Assembly (NCBI RefSeq): GCF_901709675.1
Contig: NC_051093.1
Location: 7,027,053 to 7,091,052, forward strand
Reading direction: 5' to 3'
Source: Syngnathus acus
Taxonomy: Eukaryota; Chordata; Actinopteri; Syngnathiformes; Syngnathidae
DNA: 64,000 bases
Position numbers and translations under genes: made by a program
In this document: in pieces, positions 30,397-45,101 of the stretch
How the letters are laid out: every line of letters begins with the position of its first letter
Numbering within the stretch: position 1 is the stretch's first letter
The notes under the pieces: generated by a model
The model's database searches: none
Seen by the model: only the letters and a program-made list of their open reading frames with translations
Told to the model about the DNA's origin: nothing

Positions 30397-33300
30397 TCAT
30401 GAGGCGTCTGCAGGCGAGGAATCGGCATCACTCATTCCCTCCTCCAGGATCTCCCTGACTTGTTCAAGAGATTCCGCCTGTCGTATTAACTCCAGTTTCA
30501 CCTTAGGGAGGAAGCAGAGTCAAATACAGCACTGATTTTAAAATCATTGAAGATTAATTTCATACCTGCAGTGATTGAGAGAGCTGAACAAAATCTCTCT
30601 GGACAGTCTGGCTGGTGTCAACCTGAGAGCGCAGGCTGATCACTTGACTGCGGAGCTCCAGGCACTGCTCATGTAAGGCCTCCTGCCAGACACAAACACG
30701 AAACTCATTATTAGTTCCGTTGCTTCTATTGATCGAGATGTTGACTCACATTATCACTATTGAGCACTTTGTTGTTGCTCTGCACATGAGAAAGCGCCAC
30801 CCGCAGGGCCGCCAGTTCAGTGCGGCAAACCATTAGCTCTTCCTGAATCAGGTCCTTCTGGGCCTGGATTTTCTCCGTCTCGGTTTTTAAACTAGAAAAC
30901 TGAACTGTGGAAGGTAAGCACAAATAACACCTCATTTGAAAGTGCACTTTATTATGATGTCTTAGGTGAACATATTGGGTTTGTTAATCATATTTAAAAT
31001 AAATCTAATGTGTGTTTCATACGCTTACCTTCTAGCATTTCTGAAGTGGTTCCGTGTATGAGCAGGTACATAAAAGAGAATGAATCCAAAATGTTAGTCA
31101 AGCAGAAAATAAAGCTTGGAATACTAACCACAAAACCAACTATAATCCTATTACAGACCATTCTCCTCTGCTCGGATGTCAAGCCGCTCCCTCAGGTTGA
31201 CAATCTCAATACGGAGGCGCTCCTCACAGTGCGCCGCCTGCTGGTTAGATAAGAGCGCAACAGTAAGTAACAGGTTCACTGTACTATTTTTCCATCATAA
31301 TTATATGTACACGAGAGAATAATTATTTGAAAACATTCTCAGAGAACAGCTGACAAATGGAATGGTGAAAAGGAATGCTTACTACAAGAACACACTGCCA
31401 CCTAGTGGCCATTGTAGTTATTACGTAGGGCCATAATTAAGCCTTGCGAATATTTAATCAGAGTTACTGCTCATAAACTGAGCAGCTCGAACATTATGCT
31501 ACATTTCTGCTGCAGACAACTCCTTATTGGAGAGTGGTCATGACATCACAGACATTTTGGTCAAATAACAAACACTGCCACTTCTGGAGAACTTTGAGGC
31601 AACTTTTGAGGTTCCTCTGTACTTTAATTGTTATACTTAATTTGTTAATTATCTTCGTGCATTTCAAACTGTTGGTATCAAAATGGTGTCCTGCAGCATT
31701 TTTTTTTTTTTGTAAACAGTAATACGGCACCTGCCGTGATGCTGGGAGCGATGAGCCTGTTACCTCATCCTCAACCGGATCTCCTTTCAGCCTGGACAGC
31801 TCACTGCACACCTTTTTCTGGGACAGCGACAACTCGGACTGGGTTTGCACACAAACATCACACACTTTTAAGCATATGCACCATTTCAACACCACAAGTA
31901 AGACTTGATAAGGTTCAACATTTGTGCATTGAAAAATGGAGAATGTGTGAGGCCAAATGAAGTTCATCACTCACCAGTCGACTCTGGACTGACGTTTGTG
32001 ACTGGCTGAGGGATTTCTGTAATTCCTGAAGCAGGGCCTCTGATGACTGGACCTGAGACTGGAGCACTGATACCTGAACACACACACAGATGACATCCTC
32101 ACATAACTCAATTTGACTTCTGCTGTGTCTCTTTAAGTTCTACCTGTTTGTGTGTGTGGTTGGTCTGCGTTTCCAGTTCTTTCTCCAATTCCTCCTTCTC
32201 TTCTAAGAGTCGAGTCACTTCTCCTCTCAACTCTGACAACTGTCCAACATACGATTGTAGGCATGAATGTGGATGTTAATAGTTGCTAGTTTATTATGTG
32301 ACCTGTGATTGGCTGGCTGGTCTCCTTCATGTCCTCACCTGAGCATTGAGTGCATCCCAGTCGCTATGAGTAACCAGCCGATGGCCGGCTGGCGGCAGGT
32401 AGATGGCTTCGGGGACCAGAGTTCCTGTTGAAACCAGGGAGTCTGTGTCTTCTTGAGCGTGGAGCTTTCTAGGTAGGGAGGGTGTGTCTACGGAGAACGA
32501 GGACAACGAGGCCGAGTCGCAGTTCCGCAGTGAAAAATATCCTTCCGTCACAACCGGTGGGGCTTCTCCCTCCGGTACAAGTTCGGGGTCTACTTGTTGG
32601 CCGTGTAACCTGTCTGGTGATGTTTGAGAATCATTGCTGGTGACCTCTGTGTCCATTTTGCCCTTCTTTCCACTCGCCTATTGGATGAAGAAGAAAATAG
32701 TGGCATTGAATCTGATCAACTTGAAAATTAGATAATAACACTCACCTCATTCTGGTTACTTGCTCTCCTCCCCTCAAGTAGAGAGGCTATCCTGGACTCA
32801 TATTGTGCTGCCGTTTCTGTGAAAACATTATGGAATTTGTCCACAATGGGTCGAACTTGGTGGTTGTGCTTCTCTTACATCAAAGTCTTTCTATTTTTAT
32901 TGCCGTTTCTTTCATGGGCCCACTCGGCTCCAGACTGCTAAAAAAATATATTCGTCCATTTCCAACCATGTGTTTAATTAGATCAATTGTGATACACATA
33001 CTAGGCTAAAACAAATCACTTAGGCACATAGTGTGTATATTATCCACTGACCCCTGAGAGCCTCTTGAAGAGACTGGATCTCTTGATCACATTGTTTTTG
33101 CAGCTCTGCCAGTTCCTCCCGTTTGCTCAGTTCACAGATGGTCGCCACACCCTGCCAGTGTTCCGCTTGAGCTCGACACTCCGTCAATTGGGCCTGAAGG
33201 ATGCCTTCTAAAAAAAATTACAAATAGATGATCACAACAATATTCATCCAAAATAATTTGTGTTCATTTTATGCAAACCTGTTATGGCCTGGAGGAAACT

Positions 33301-33957
33301 CGTGCAGAAACAGGGTGAACAAAGCTTTAGTTTCCTGCTGATCTATCAGCTTGACTGGTCTATTGTTTATGTTGTGCCTCCGGATGCTATTTCAACAATC
33401 AGTTCTTTCCTATTCGTCGACAATTTGCATGTTCATGCATTATTCCTATTTGTTACAAACAGTACAAGTTGATTTGTACTATTAGCAATACTAAAACACA
33501 TCTTGAGGTGTATGGTTAAGAAAGGAAAGCCTACAAGATTGCCATGTACAAAGTACAGTACAGGTGTAAGCCCTACCCTTACGATCTGTGACGTCACAAT
33601 ATTAAAGACAATGTTACATGAGTAGCAGAACTGATGTATGACGTAATTATTATTAATAATAATATTACAAAAATAACAATTCCAAATTATTATTATATAA
33701 GAAGTGAAATGATCGAAATATCTCAAGCAGAGAGAAATACAGTTTTGCAAAAGTATCACTGGGCAACCGGCGAGCTAGTGATGCTAAATGCTAACACGGT
33801 CAAGTTAGTTGCAGCTTCAACAGGTTTCATAAAAAGTGAAGTGACAAGTTCGTTTGTACATGAGACGATCGTTTTACATGCTGACATGCGAGACATGTCA
33901 CACATCCCATGCAATATTTTATTTAGTTGTACCTGTGTCTTCTGTCGTTGAGCTCAT
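30397..33957 (-). CDS. rabep2: rabaptin-2 (Rab GTPase-binding effector protein 2)
   Basis: A coiled-coil effector of endosomal Rab GTPases that acts in early endosome traffic. Exons, in transcription order on the minus strand: 33957-33933, 33207-33052, 32816-32746, 32677-32339, 32239-32144, 32073-31975, 31838-31764, 31240-31159, 31040-31029, 30904-30750, 30682-30566 and 30501-30397, giving 443 aa. The rabaptin signature SLVSTGTLVPEAIYLPP is in the fourth exon, and the C-terminal RDFVQLSQSLQ then LIRQAESLEQVREIL is the conserved Rab-binding end. ERLRIEIV matches human RABEP2. A 12-nt microexon supplies four residues. An in-frame ATG at 33978 could extend the protein by 7 residues. The product is shorter than human RABEP2 (569 aa) because the block after the first coiled coil is absent. 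Its neighbour atp2a1 matches human synteny. Confidence 0.94.
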
Positions 33958-33978
33958 GCTTTCACCAGACAAGTCCAT

Positions 33979-35063
33979 CAGAAGACGAAAAATGTCACAA
34001 CCAAAACCAGACGGACGATGACGATGAACTTGCGCAAGGCATTTTACAATTACTAAGACTCTAGAGTGGAAATGAGCACTAGTACAGCTTCAACTTCAGG
34101 AAACAACTTTCCCCGGTTTAAGCCTGCGGAAATCGCGTCAACCTCCTTCCTGTGTCCACCTCGCGCGCTCTCTCAGTCTGGAATTTATTTACCATGGCTG
34201 AAGTTGAACAGTTCTTTGCAGAGGGAAGAATAAAATTACAAAAGACTTCCCCTGCAATTGCGATCTAAACTGCAATTGCAGAAATGCATGTTGTGCAAGT
34301 TTTTTTAATTATAACAATGATATATTGCGTCTATTGATCACATTCCACAAATTGTTTTGCATAAGCATTTTTCGTCATCGTCTGACATAAGACCTTATAC
34401 TGCAAGAAAAATTACACATTCTGGAATTTTAAGCTATTTTAATCTTTGGGCTTTTGAATCAAGTTCACCTTGACATTTTCATGGGTGTAACTGTAAACAA
34501 ACAAGCAGCAGAGCTGCAAGAAAGTTTTGAACACAAATTCTGAAGACAAATGTAATGTTTTGTAAGTTGAGCATTTTATTTCTTTTAGTTAAGCTTTTGG
34601 GGGAAAAAAGGGAATGTAAAAAGCTGAAATGAATACAGTATTCGATTCCTCCTAGCAAAACACTATAAAATTCCGGTAAGTGTAAAAAACAAAAGAGCAG
34701 TAACTTATACTAAACCAGTGCCATATGATTATTACCCCAAAGTTCAGTACCATTGACAAAGAAATACTATAAATGCTTTGCAAAAGTTATTCTATATACT
34801 GTAGAGTGGTATCGATGTGACAATCGTGATTCAGTCGACAAATATAAATTGTCCATAGATAATGAATAAAAAGTCATAAGGCCTGTTTGCTACGAGGCCT
34901 TTCTCTTAGGTAATATTTCACAGAAGTAATGTCTAAATCAAAAAAGGTCTATGGAGGACATTTCCGTGGGTGTACTTCAAACAAAATCTCATCACAAGTT
35001 ATTGCTGTGTCCAGGTGGCAGTGTTGTTGATTTATGTTTGGTCCGAGTTGTCTATTTCAGTCT
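33979..35063. other. rabep2 promoter side and 3'UTR of the unnamed GTPase
   Basis: About 1 kb between two genes that both run on the minus strand. TTTATT at 34575-34580 (AATAAA on the minus strand) is a plausible end for the GTPase transcript. The sequence nearest rabep2 (34000-34190) is moderately CpG-containing. No coding exon is seen. Confidence 0.45.
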
Positions 35064-37923
35064 TTAATTCATGTCATGATCGCTGACACTCTGCCGCAGA
35101 TAATCTTCGTACAGCTTTTTCTGCAAGGCAAAAGAACAAAACATTTCATATGTATAAACGCTGTTTATTCTGATACTATTACAAGGAACCACAACCTTCC
35201 ACACGCACTACCTTTTTGGTCTTTGCCACCTCCTGAACAAAGTCCAACTTCTCTTGCAACTGTCTTTTCTGCTTTCCTGACATAGTTGGTTGAGTCCTGC
35301 AAAGAGTAAACACTAATAATTAATTCTCCTTCTGCATGTGTAGCAAAAGATTGTGTTTTAATGTTCACTTTGTTCCAATATGCATTTAATATTATATACT
35401 ATGGGTGATAAATATAATAACTGGAATGGAGATGTAATTGCGGTACCTGAAAGAGAATCGTGAAATAATGAGTAGGAGGAAAGAGGCCAGGACCATCCCA
35501 CCGCAGCCGTAAATCTGCTGTTCTCGAGGCATCGCTTCAAATAAATGTACTGCGGGAACCTGGGGAGGTCACAAAGCGACAACCGCTTCAGAACTGACAG
35601 CTCAGTCAACAAAAAGAAAAATGGCACTTCATGCAGAGGACACCAACCAAATAAAGAGACAGGGCTTCGATTCCTTTGCTGCCCAAAGCTATCTCCAGAA
35701 CCTCCTTGGACAGAGTGCCCAGTAGCAATACAGCCAAAAGAGTCATGGGGATGCTGAAGCCCAGTAGCGTCAGGAAACAGCTCTTGCAGCGCGCCCTTCG
35801 GTTCTCAATGCTGATCTGCCTTTGAGATGAAAAAAATAACAACGTGAGACTTAACCTATAGTCCAAAATTGTTGTTACAAAAGGATATTTTATTATTATG
35901 ACTGTTTGTTTTGTGTAGTACCTGTCATTTGTTATTTTATCAGTGATGGCTTCACTAATGATGTCACAATCTTTTTCCAGAGAGTTGAGTGTATTCTGAA
36001 CTGTCTGATTGATGGTCTTGTCAATGGTGCGACACACCTCCTCAATCTGGTTGACACAGCGGCTCGGCTACAAACAAAAACAAGCAGTTCAGATTACAGG
36101 ACAATTTGTTGGATGGAAGGCTACAAGGTGGACAGGCATTGAAATGTACCTTGTTTGGATTAGGAACGTAGATGGTGGGCATGTCAAAACCGCATTTGTT
36201 CAGTCCTGGTCGTTTACAGAGCTCCTGGACAATCTGCATCATTACTCTCTGAGAGAATAAACATAAAGGATCTTTAGTGAGAGTGAGCACAAAGACACCA
36301 TTTTTTTCAAAATTGTTGAGAGAAAACCATTTGAACTTATTTGATATTAACGACTTGACTGTATTTCTATTTAGCTGACTGCAAGACCCATCGACTTTGC
36401 ACCTACCTGTCTGTCAGACTCTCCCCCGGCCTCATCCGCCTTACTGAGGTAGAAACGCAGACGATCTCCTTGTTTGTCATTCAGGGCCTCCACAATGTTC
36501 AGGGTACGTTTGCAGAGAGCCTGACCCATCGGGTCAAAGAAGACCAGAATCAAGTCACAGAGATCACCTGGGAAGGGACATGGGGAAGGCTATTATTTTG
36601 CCACACTGCACGGAAAAGAAAGATACGTTAAGAGGTCTTGGCCCACCTAGCCACAGGACAACTTCATCCACGTTAAAGGGATACTTCATATCACCATCCA
36701 CCAACCCAGGCGAATCCACAAAAGTCACCAGGCTGAAACGTTTCTGCCGTGACGTGCAGATTTCTGTGCTCAGATACTCTGCTACGCCTAGAAAGCAAAC
36801 AATGGGAATAATAATATAGATACAAATGTCTACATTTTATGAAAGCTCACCTTTAAACTCTTGCAGAGGCTTGAAGTGGGGATATAAATGAAGGGTGGCA
36901 TTTCCCTAAAAAAAAACACAGACATTTTCTTCATACAGCAAGTATTATTTGAATATTTGTAGGCATTGTTTGCAAAGTGGGTTTTGTTATTTTGGGCTCA
37001 TATCAAAAGAGATCTTACTGTGAGGGATTCTCGCTTTCGCCCACTTGTAACGAAACTAAATCCCTGTGTCTCGATAGCAACACCAGTGCGCTGAATATGC
37101 TCTTCGACATACCTGAAAGCCAAAAAAATTGAGTTAATGACGAAAGGTTATGGAATCAAATTTAGTTTGAAAGACCAGGGTGAAATATGTGAACATACAA
37201 AAATAATATGATTTACCAGTTGATGAATGAGCTTTTCCCAGCAGAGTGATTGCCCATCAGCATGACAGTAATTTTCTTCCTGGGGGGCAGCAACTTTACA
37301 CCCACAGACTCAGCTACAGCAATCAAACCTGAATACATCCATTAATGTGTTAAGAGTCATTGAAATCATTCCCCGCATAGTTGTTGTTCACCATAGGAGC
37401 ATTTGCAGTTTTGAAGATCATTTTTATTGTAATTATTGAATATCTAATATGTGATAGTTGTGAAAGCACCTGTCACCTAGATGCAAGTAAGCTTGGACAC
37501 AGGACAGCAGATTTTAATCGAATAAATAGCACTAAAGTGTTATTTTTACAATAATAATTGGATTTACGGCAAATCAAAATCAGCTATGTTTAAGGCAAGC
37601 AGTGAAAAGCTCGCCCGCCTAAAGGGTTAATTCGAGACAAAACAGAGAGCACACAAGCAAATGTTTGCTTTCACCAAACTCGAGCAATTATGATAACGAT
37701 CCCCAAAGTCATCATAAATTAGCTAACTACCGGTTAGCTATCATCAGAGCCGACCCCGCTTGCTAGCATGTCCGCCAGCTAACTTTGGATGCTCAGCCAA
37801 CTCACCACTGTCGGGTTCGATGTACAGTTGATGACAATCCCGCAAAATGCGCTCATCGCATGTTACACCGCTAGATTTTAAATCCGCATTTGCTGCGCTC
37901 CTACTTTTGCTTTTTCCAGACAT
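35064..37923 (-). CDS. EHD/dynamin-like GTPase with C-terminal membrane hairpin, unnamed
   Basis: I cannot name this gene. Twelve exons in transcription order: 37923-37806, 37328-37217, 37112-37019, 36905-36851, 36787-36647, 36567-36407, 36248-36150, 36067-35922, 35819-35648, 35559-35447, 35296-35212 and 35120-35064, giving 450 aa. The GTP-binding motifs are clear: G1 GNHSAGKS at residues 65-72, G3 DSPG at 151-154 and G4 SKAD at 215-218. Spacing and flanking sequence (FVDSPGLVDGD, DLILVFFDP) recall the EHD/sarcalumenin branch of the dynamin superfamily. A helical region follows (about 261-320). Then come a hydrophobic span at 324-345, a 38-residue loop, a second span at about 384-399, and a lysine-rich tail. 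There is no signal peptide and no EH domain. Inferred role: a membrane-anchored, membrane-shaping GTPase, with a topology like atlastin or mitofusin. The promoter has CRE and ZNF143-like motifs. Confidence 0.85.
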
Positions 37924-38036
37924 TGTTCCGTTCACAGATATTCTAATAAAGCATCTGCAGCCGCAGTTTTGAGTTACAATGAGCGAAAGCTCCTTGTCTA
38001 GTTTGAATCGCCCCGGTACATCGAAACGCAGGATAA

Positions 38037-38044
38037 TGACGTCA
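38037..38044. promoter_or_regulatory. palindromic CRE (TGACGTCA)
   Basis: A full CREB/ATF palindrome about 115 bp upstream of the GTPase start codon at 37923 and in a CpG-containing stretch. Use in vivo is inferred. Confidence 0.45.
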
Positions 38045-38085
38045 TAATCAGGCCACGTCGGCGACTTGAGCGGCTTTTTGTCGCA

Positions 38086-38106
38086 GTCACTTGTGGGTAA
38101 TGTAGT
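38086..38106 (-). promoter_or_regulatory. ZNF143/Staf-like site
   Basis: On the minus strand the motif reads ACTACATTACCCACAAGTG, close to the ACTACAATTCCCAG-type element typical of vertebrate housekeeping promoters. It lies about 170 bp upstream of the GTPase start codon and just upstream of the CRE. Confidence 0.4.
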
Positions 38107-38778
38107 TTATTTTTGGAGTACAAACTGACCAATCGTGTCGCTTATAATGAAGTCAGTTCATTTAATAATATAAACATTACTTAAAATATAATGGAAACGT
38201 GATTTCAGTGCGCACTTTATAAACATTTTTATTATTTTTCTGCACTACAATTCAGGCACAGCTCGAAAAATAGCAACAGGAGTTGATTACTCATAATACA
38301 ATGAACCATTTGATTACACTGCATTAACAATAGTGAATGATGAATCATCAAGACAGATATAATGTACATACATCCTTGTCATTTATTGCGTGAGAAAAAA
38401 CAAAAACGTGTTCAGTCATTTATATTCACATGTAAAGATCAATCTATGAAAGTTCATTGTGATTGTACTCTTATCATCTTTAAATTAATTAAGCTAATTG
38501 TGTTGTTCTCGCATGACCACATTGGGTTAATGTGATTCTCGTACACAATGAATATATTAGCATAATTTTCTCTCCAACAGAAATAATGTTCTCCTTGTCC
38601 TGTCGCATGTTAAGCTTCCCCCGGATCAGATGTTACTGCACAGTGTGCGTGTAATACACACACAGGAGAGACACTGACAAATCTGATTTTGTTTCTTACC
38701 AAAAGAAAATCGATACAGTTGTCTTTCATTTCGAAAACACACTTCAAGATGTCAGTGCACAAATGTTTCCTACATTGA
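38107..38778. other. region between the GTPase promoter and nudt9 3' end
   Basis: AT-rich, without a supported exon. TTTATT at 38392-38397 (AATAAA on the minus strand) is a likely poly(A) signal for nudt9. Short frames here have no recognisable similarity. Confidence 0.4.
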
Positions 38779-40840
38779 CTACCAGTGGGATTTCCTCTCT
38801 TTGGCAACAAGCTCCAGTAAATGAGAATGGCTCGCGTAGAGTGGGAAGGACGTGTCCACATCAACCCACTGTACTTGGCCTGCGTCATCGCCAGCTTGCA
38901 ACGGCAGCTCGCTCACACTGTTGCCTGCGTATAAACAAAGAGAGAGAAAAAAAAAATGGATTCACTAAACATGGCAATTGCGTCAGTGTCCAGCAAATTG
39001 TTGATGAAATAAAAAAACACTGCATTCTTCAAATCATGCATACCATTTTCATCATGGAAGTTGACCGCAACAGTCTCCATCCAAGCATTATCAGTGTTTC
39101 TAGGGTCATCTACATATCCCTTAACGACCTGCAGAACAAAAAAAAAGTATTTTTCTTAAGCTCAACAAAATGGGGAAACTTACAATCACATTTAGCTTAT
39201 ATTCTACGTTTATCATTATGCTCACTTGTAACTCACGTCAGCATTTTTCTTTTGACAAACATGCTGGTAAGAATGTTTTCATCATTTGTCAGTTGCAAAC
39301 CTCATAACCGGATGATTTGAAGAGTTGGGTGATGCGCTCATGAATTTTTGATTTTTCTAATGGCGGTACTCCCAGCGAATTCAAAGCCTCTTCAGAAAAC
39401 TCTCGCTGAAGTGTGAGAGAAACCTGCTCCCCTGGATCTACCATCCCCTAAAAAAAAAAGACAGAAAATGTGAGTTTCGTCCTCGAGAATCGTGGCAGTA
39501 GTAACAGGAAAGGGAAGAACACAAAATGTGGAAAAAGCCACCCACGCCTGGAATGGCCCACTCCCCACAATCTTTTCTCTTGATGGATACAAATTGCAGG
39601 ATGGGCTTTTTGGAAACATGGTGAAGAATCCTTTCTCCTTTGGCATCTACTTTCCATCTGTCAGACAATGACATCCAAGTTGCAACAGGTAGAAGGTTAG
39701 ATTTAATCTGAAATTTTGATATTGTAATAGGTAGCACAGCAATGAGAAAAAAAATATACCTTGTGACAATAGGATCTGCAGCATGATTGGGTCCCCATCG
39801 CCCCAGCAAACCTCTACCGATCATCCCCGTGCGTCCATGAGGATTTCTAGAGAAGAATGAAAAAAACAAATGACATCTTTAGTCGACTTGACGACCAGTC
39901 CAAACAGTATAATAACATCTCTCGCTCTAAGTACACACAGTGGCTTTCCATCTTCCACTTTGTAGCAGCCCTCAAAGCTTCTTCTGTCCACGGACCCATC
40001 CAAAGTATTGAACTGTGGAGAGAATAAACTGCAAGAGAAGGAAACATAAATCAAGATGGTTTTCCCCCCCCCAAAACTATACAGTCGCAACTAAGCCAAT
40101 TTTAACTAGCACATCTGCACCAATCTGCAAATACTAATAAAACACTCATCAGAATTACTGGTGAGTATGATTATCATTTTCTCATGTGTATAGGAGATGG
40201 GTTAAGTCAAGTAAGTCCCCATTGAAGGCCGAGGTTTGAAATGCATGCAAATGTCACTGTTCAAAATACTGATGCTCACCCAATTTCAGGATCTGCCCAT
40301 ATTGGCTTTTTCACCACTGAAAGATGAGTATAGTTGATTGGCTCATATCCTGGGAAGTTCTGACTCCAGTCCACCTGGGAATCACTCACTGGGAAGCGCT
40401 TGATTTGGGAGGCTGGGTACTCGGGGCATCTGGACTTTATGTGTGCTGAAGCTCTCATTGTGCAGACACTCTTGGAGCAGTTGGAACAACTTGAACTGAT
40501 GAGAGCGATTGATTGATTGACTCTGAAAGGATGGCCAACTGAGCAGGGGATGACAGCCCTGCAGGAAAGGAAACTTACTGAATATAGATAACAAAATCAA
40601 TGGTAATGGAAACTGTAGCAAAAATAAAAGCAACAATTGCAACAATTATATCCATGATTTACGACTCAAAAGTCACATAATGTATCTCCAACGGTTTCCA
40701 TTACTCAAGGCAGCTTTAAGTATTTATGACTAGAATCCAAACCTGAGTCCGTAAGTGCTGACTGTATACGGGAAGTCCAAAATGGTGAGCGCTAAACGAA
40801 TCGGGATAATCCAGTTTTTTCGCAGTACAAAACGTATCAT
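38779..40840 (-). CDS. nudt9: ADP-ribose pyrophosphatase, mitochondrial (NUDT9)
   Basis: Hydrolyses ADP-ribose to AMP and ribose 5-phosphate. Exons in transcription order: 40840-40743, 40558-40280, 40028-39939, 39846-39760, 39657-39546, 39447-39301, 39128-39044 and 38924-38779, giving 347 aa (human 350). The Nudix box runs from G223 through E229 to R237-E238-F239-S240-E241-E242. As in human NUDT9, the box lacks the usual final glycine. Upstream are the conserved PIWADPEIG and [16 protein letters not shown]. The N-terminus ([10 protein letters not shown]) is basic, hydrophobic and lacks acids, as expected of a mitochondrial presequence; I found it by joining a short first exon in phase. The exon ending at 39546 uses a GT donor two bases inside an apparent GC donor. 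The gene is transcribed divergently from mapk3. NUDT9 is not in human chromosome 16, so this adjacency is lineage-specific. Confidence 0.95.
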
Positions 40841-41027
40841 TCCTAGACGAAAGTATTCAATAAATTCGTGCTTTTTCTATAAACAACTTGTCGCGTACCA
40901 TTCGCGACGTAACCAGGAAGTACACTCACTGACTTCGTCATGACGCAACCAGGGGGCGCGGTCACAGTTGCACTCGTTTCCATAGAGATCAATTTATTTT
41001 ATTCATTTGGAGGAAAATATTTCTTTG

Positions 41028-41112
<85 letters not shown>

Positions 41113-41589
41113 ATACATATACATATATTGAAAATAACAACAAAATCAGAACTAATGTATCTGTCTATTTCGTGGAATAAACAGCAAACATAACTGGACA
41201 CGCCCACCCAAGGTTGCGCTATTTAATGCAACACGTTTGGTTTGGTGTAGTACACAGAGAAACTAGACAGGCGGTGCTTGTTTCAAGAGACGGGAATTGG
41301 ACGTAACTCCGCCCGGCTAAGTAGACATGATTAGCAAATCTAACGCAACTGCATCACCGTAGCTCAGCACGCGCATTTACGCTCTGTACTCGGACCAAAT
41401 CCCAGCTCGCGCACGCAATCCGTTTACGCTCGAAGAGAGGCCCCCGCTTCCCTTTGCTCCGTCTATCAAACATTCCAGTCCGTCAAAGCCTTAACTTGAG
41501 ACGTCCAACCTTGCCGAGAGCGACGCAGGTCCCTGGGTGAAAACTCCCTGACAGAGAAGGCACAGGCAGGCGCGGCTTGGAGAGGAAGA
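40841..41589. promoter_or_regulatory. divergent nudt9 / mapk3 promoter region
   Basis: Only about 750 bp separate the two start codons. The side next to mapk3 (41380-41580) is CpG-rich. The spacer contains a (TCTA)n microsatellite. A shared bidirectional promoter is inferred from geometry; no TATA box was identified. Confidence 0.5.
41027..41111. repeat. (TCTA)n tetranucleotide microsatellite
   Basis: About 20 perfect TCTA units within the nudt9-mapk3 intergenic region. Confidence 0.97.

Positions 41590-45101
<3,512 letters not shown>

Noticed and set aside
38763-39320. 185-codon plus-strand frame
   Set aside because: Antisense to the last exons of nudt9, whose exons show splice borders and the Nudix domain.
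39546-39549. Apparent GC donor in nudt9 exon 5 (CCAG|GCGTGG)
   Set aside because: Cutting two bases later at GGC|GTGGGT gives a normal GT donor and the correct residues IPGGMVD, so this is not a GC-AG intron.
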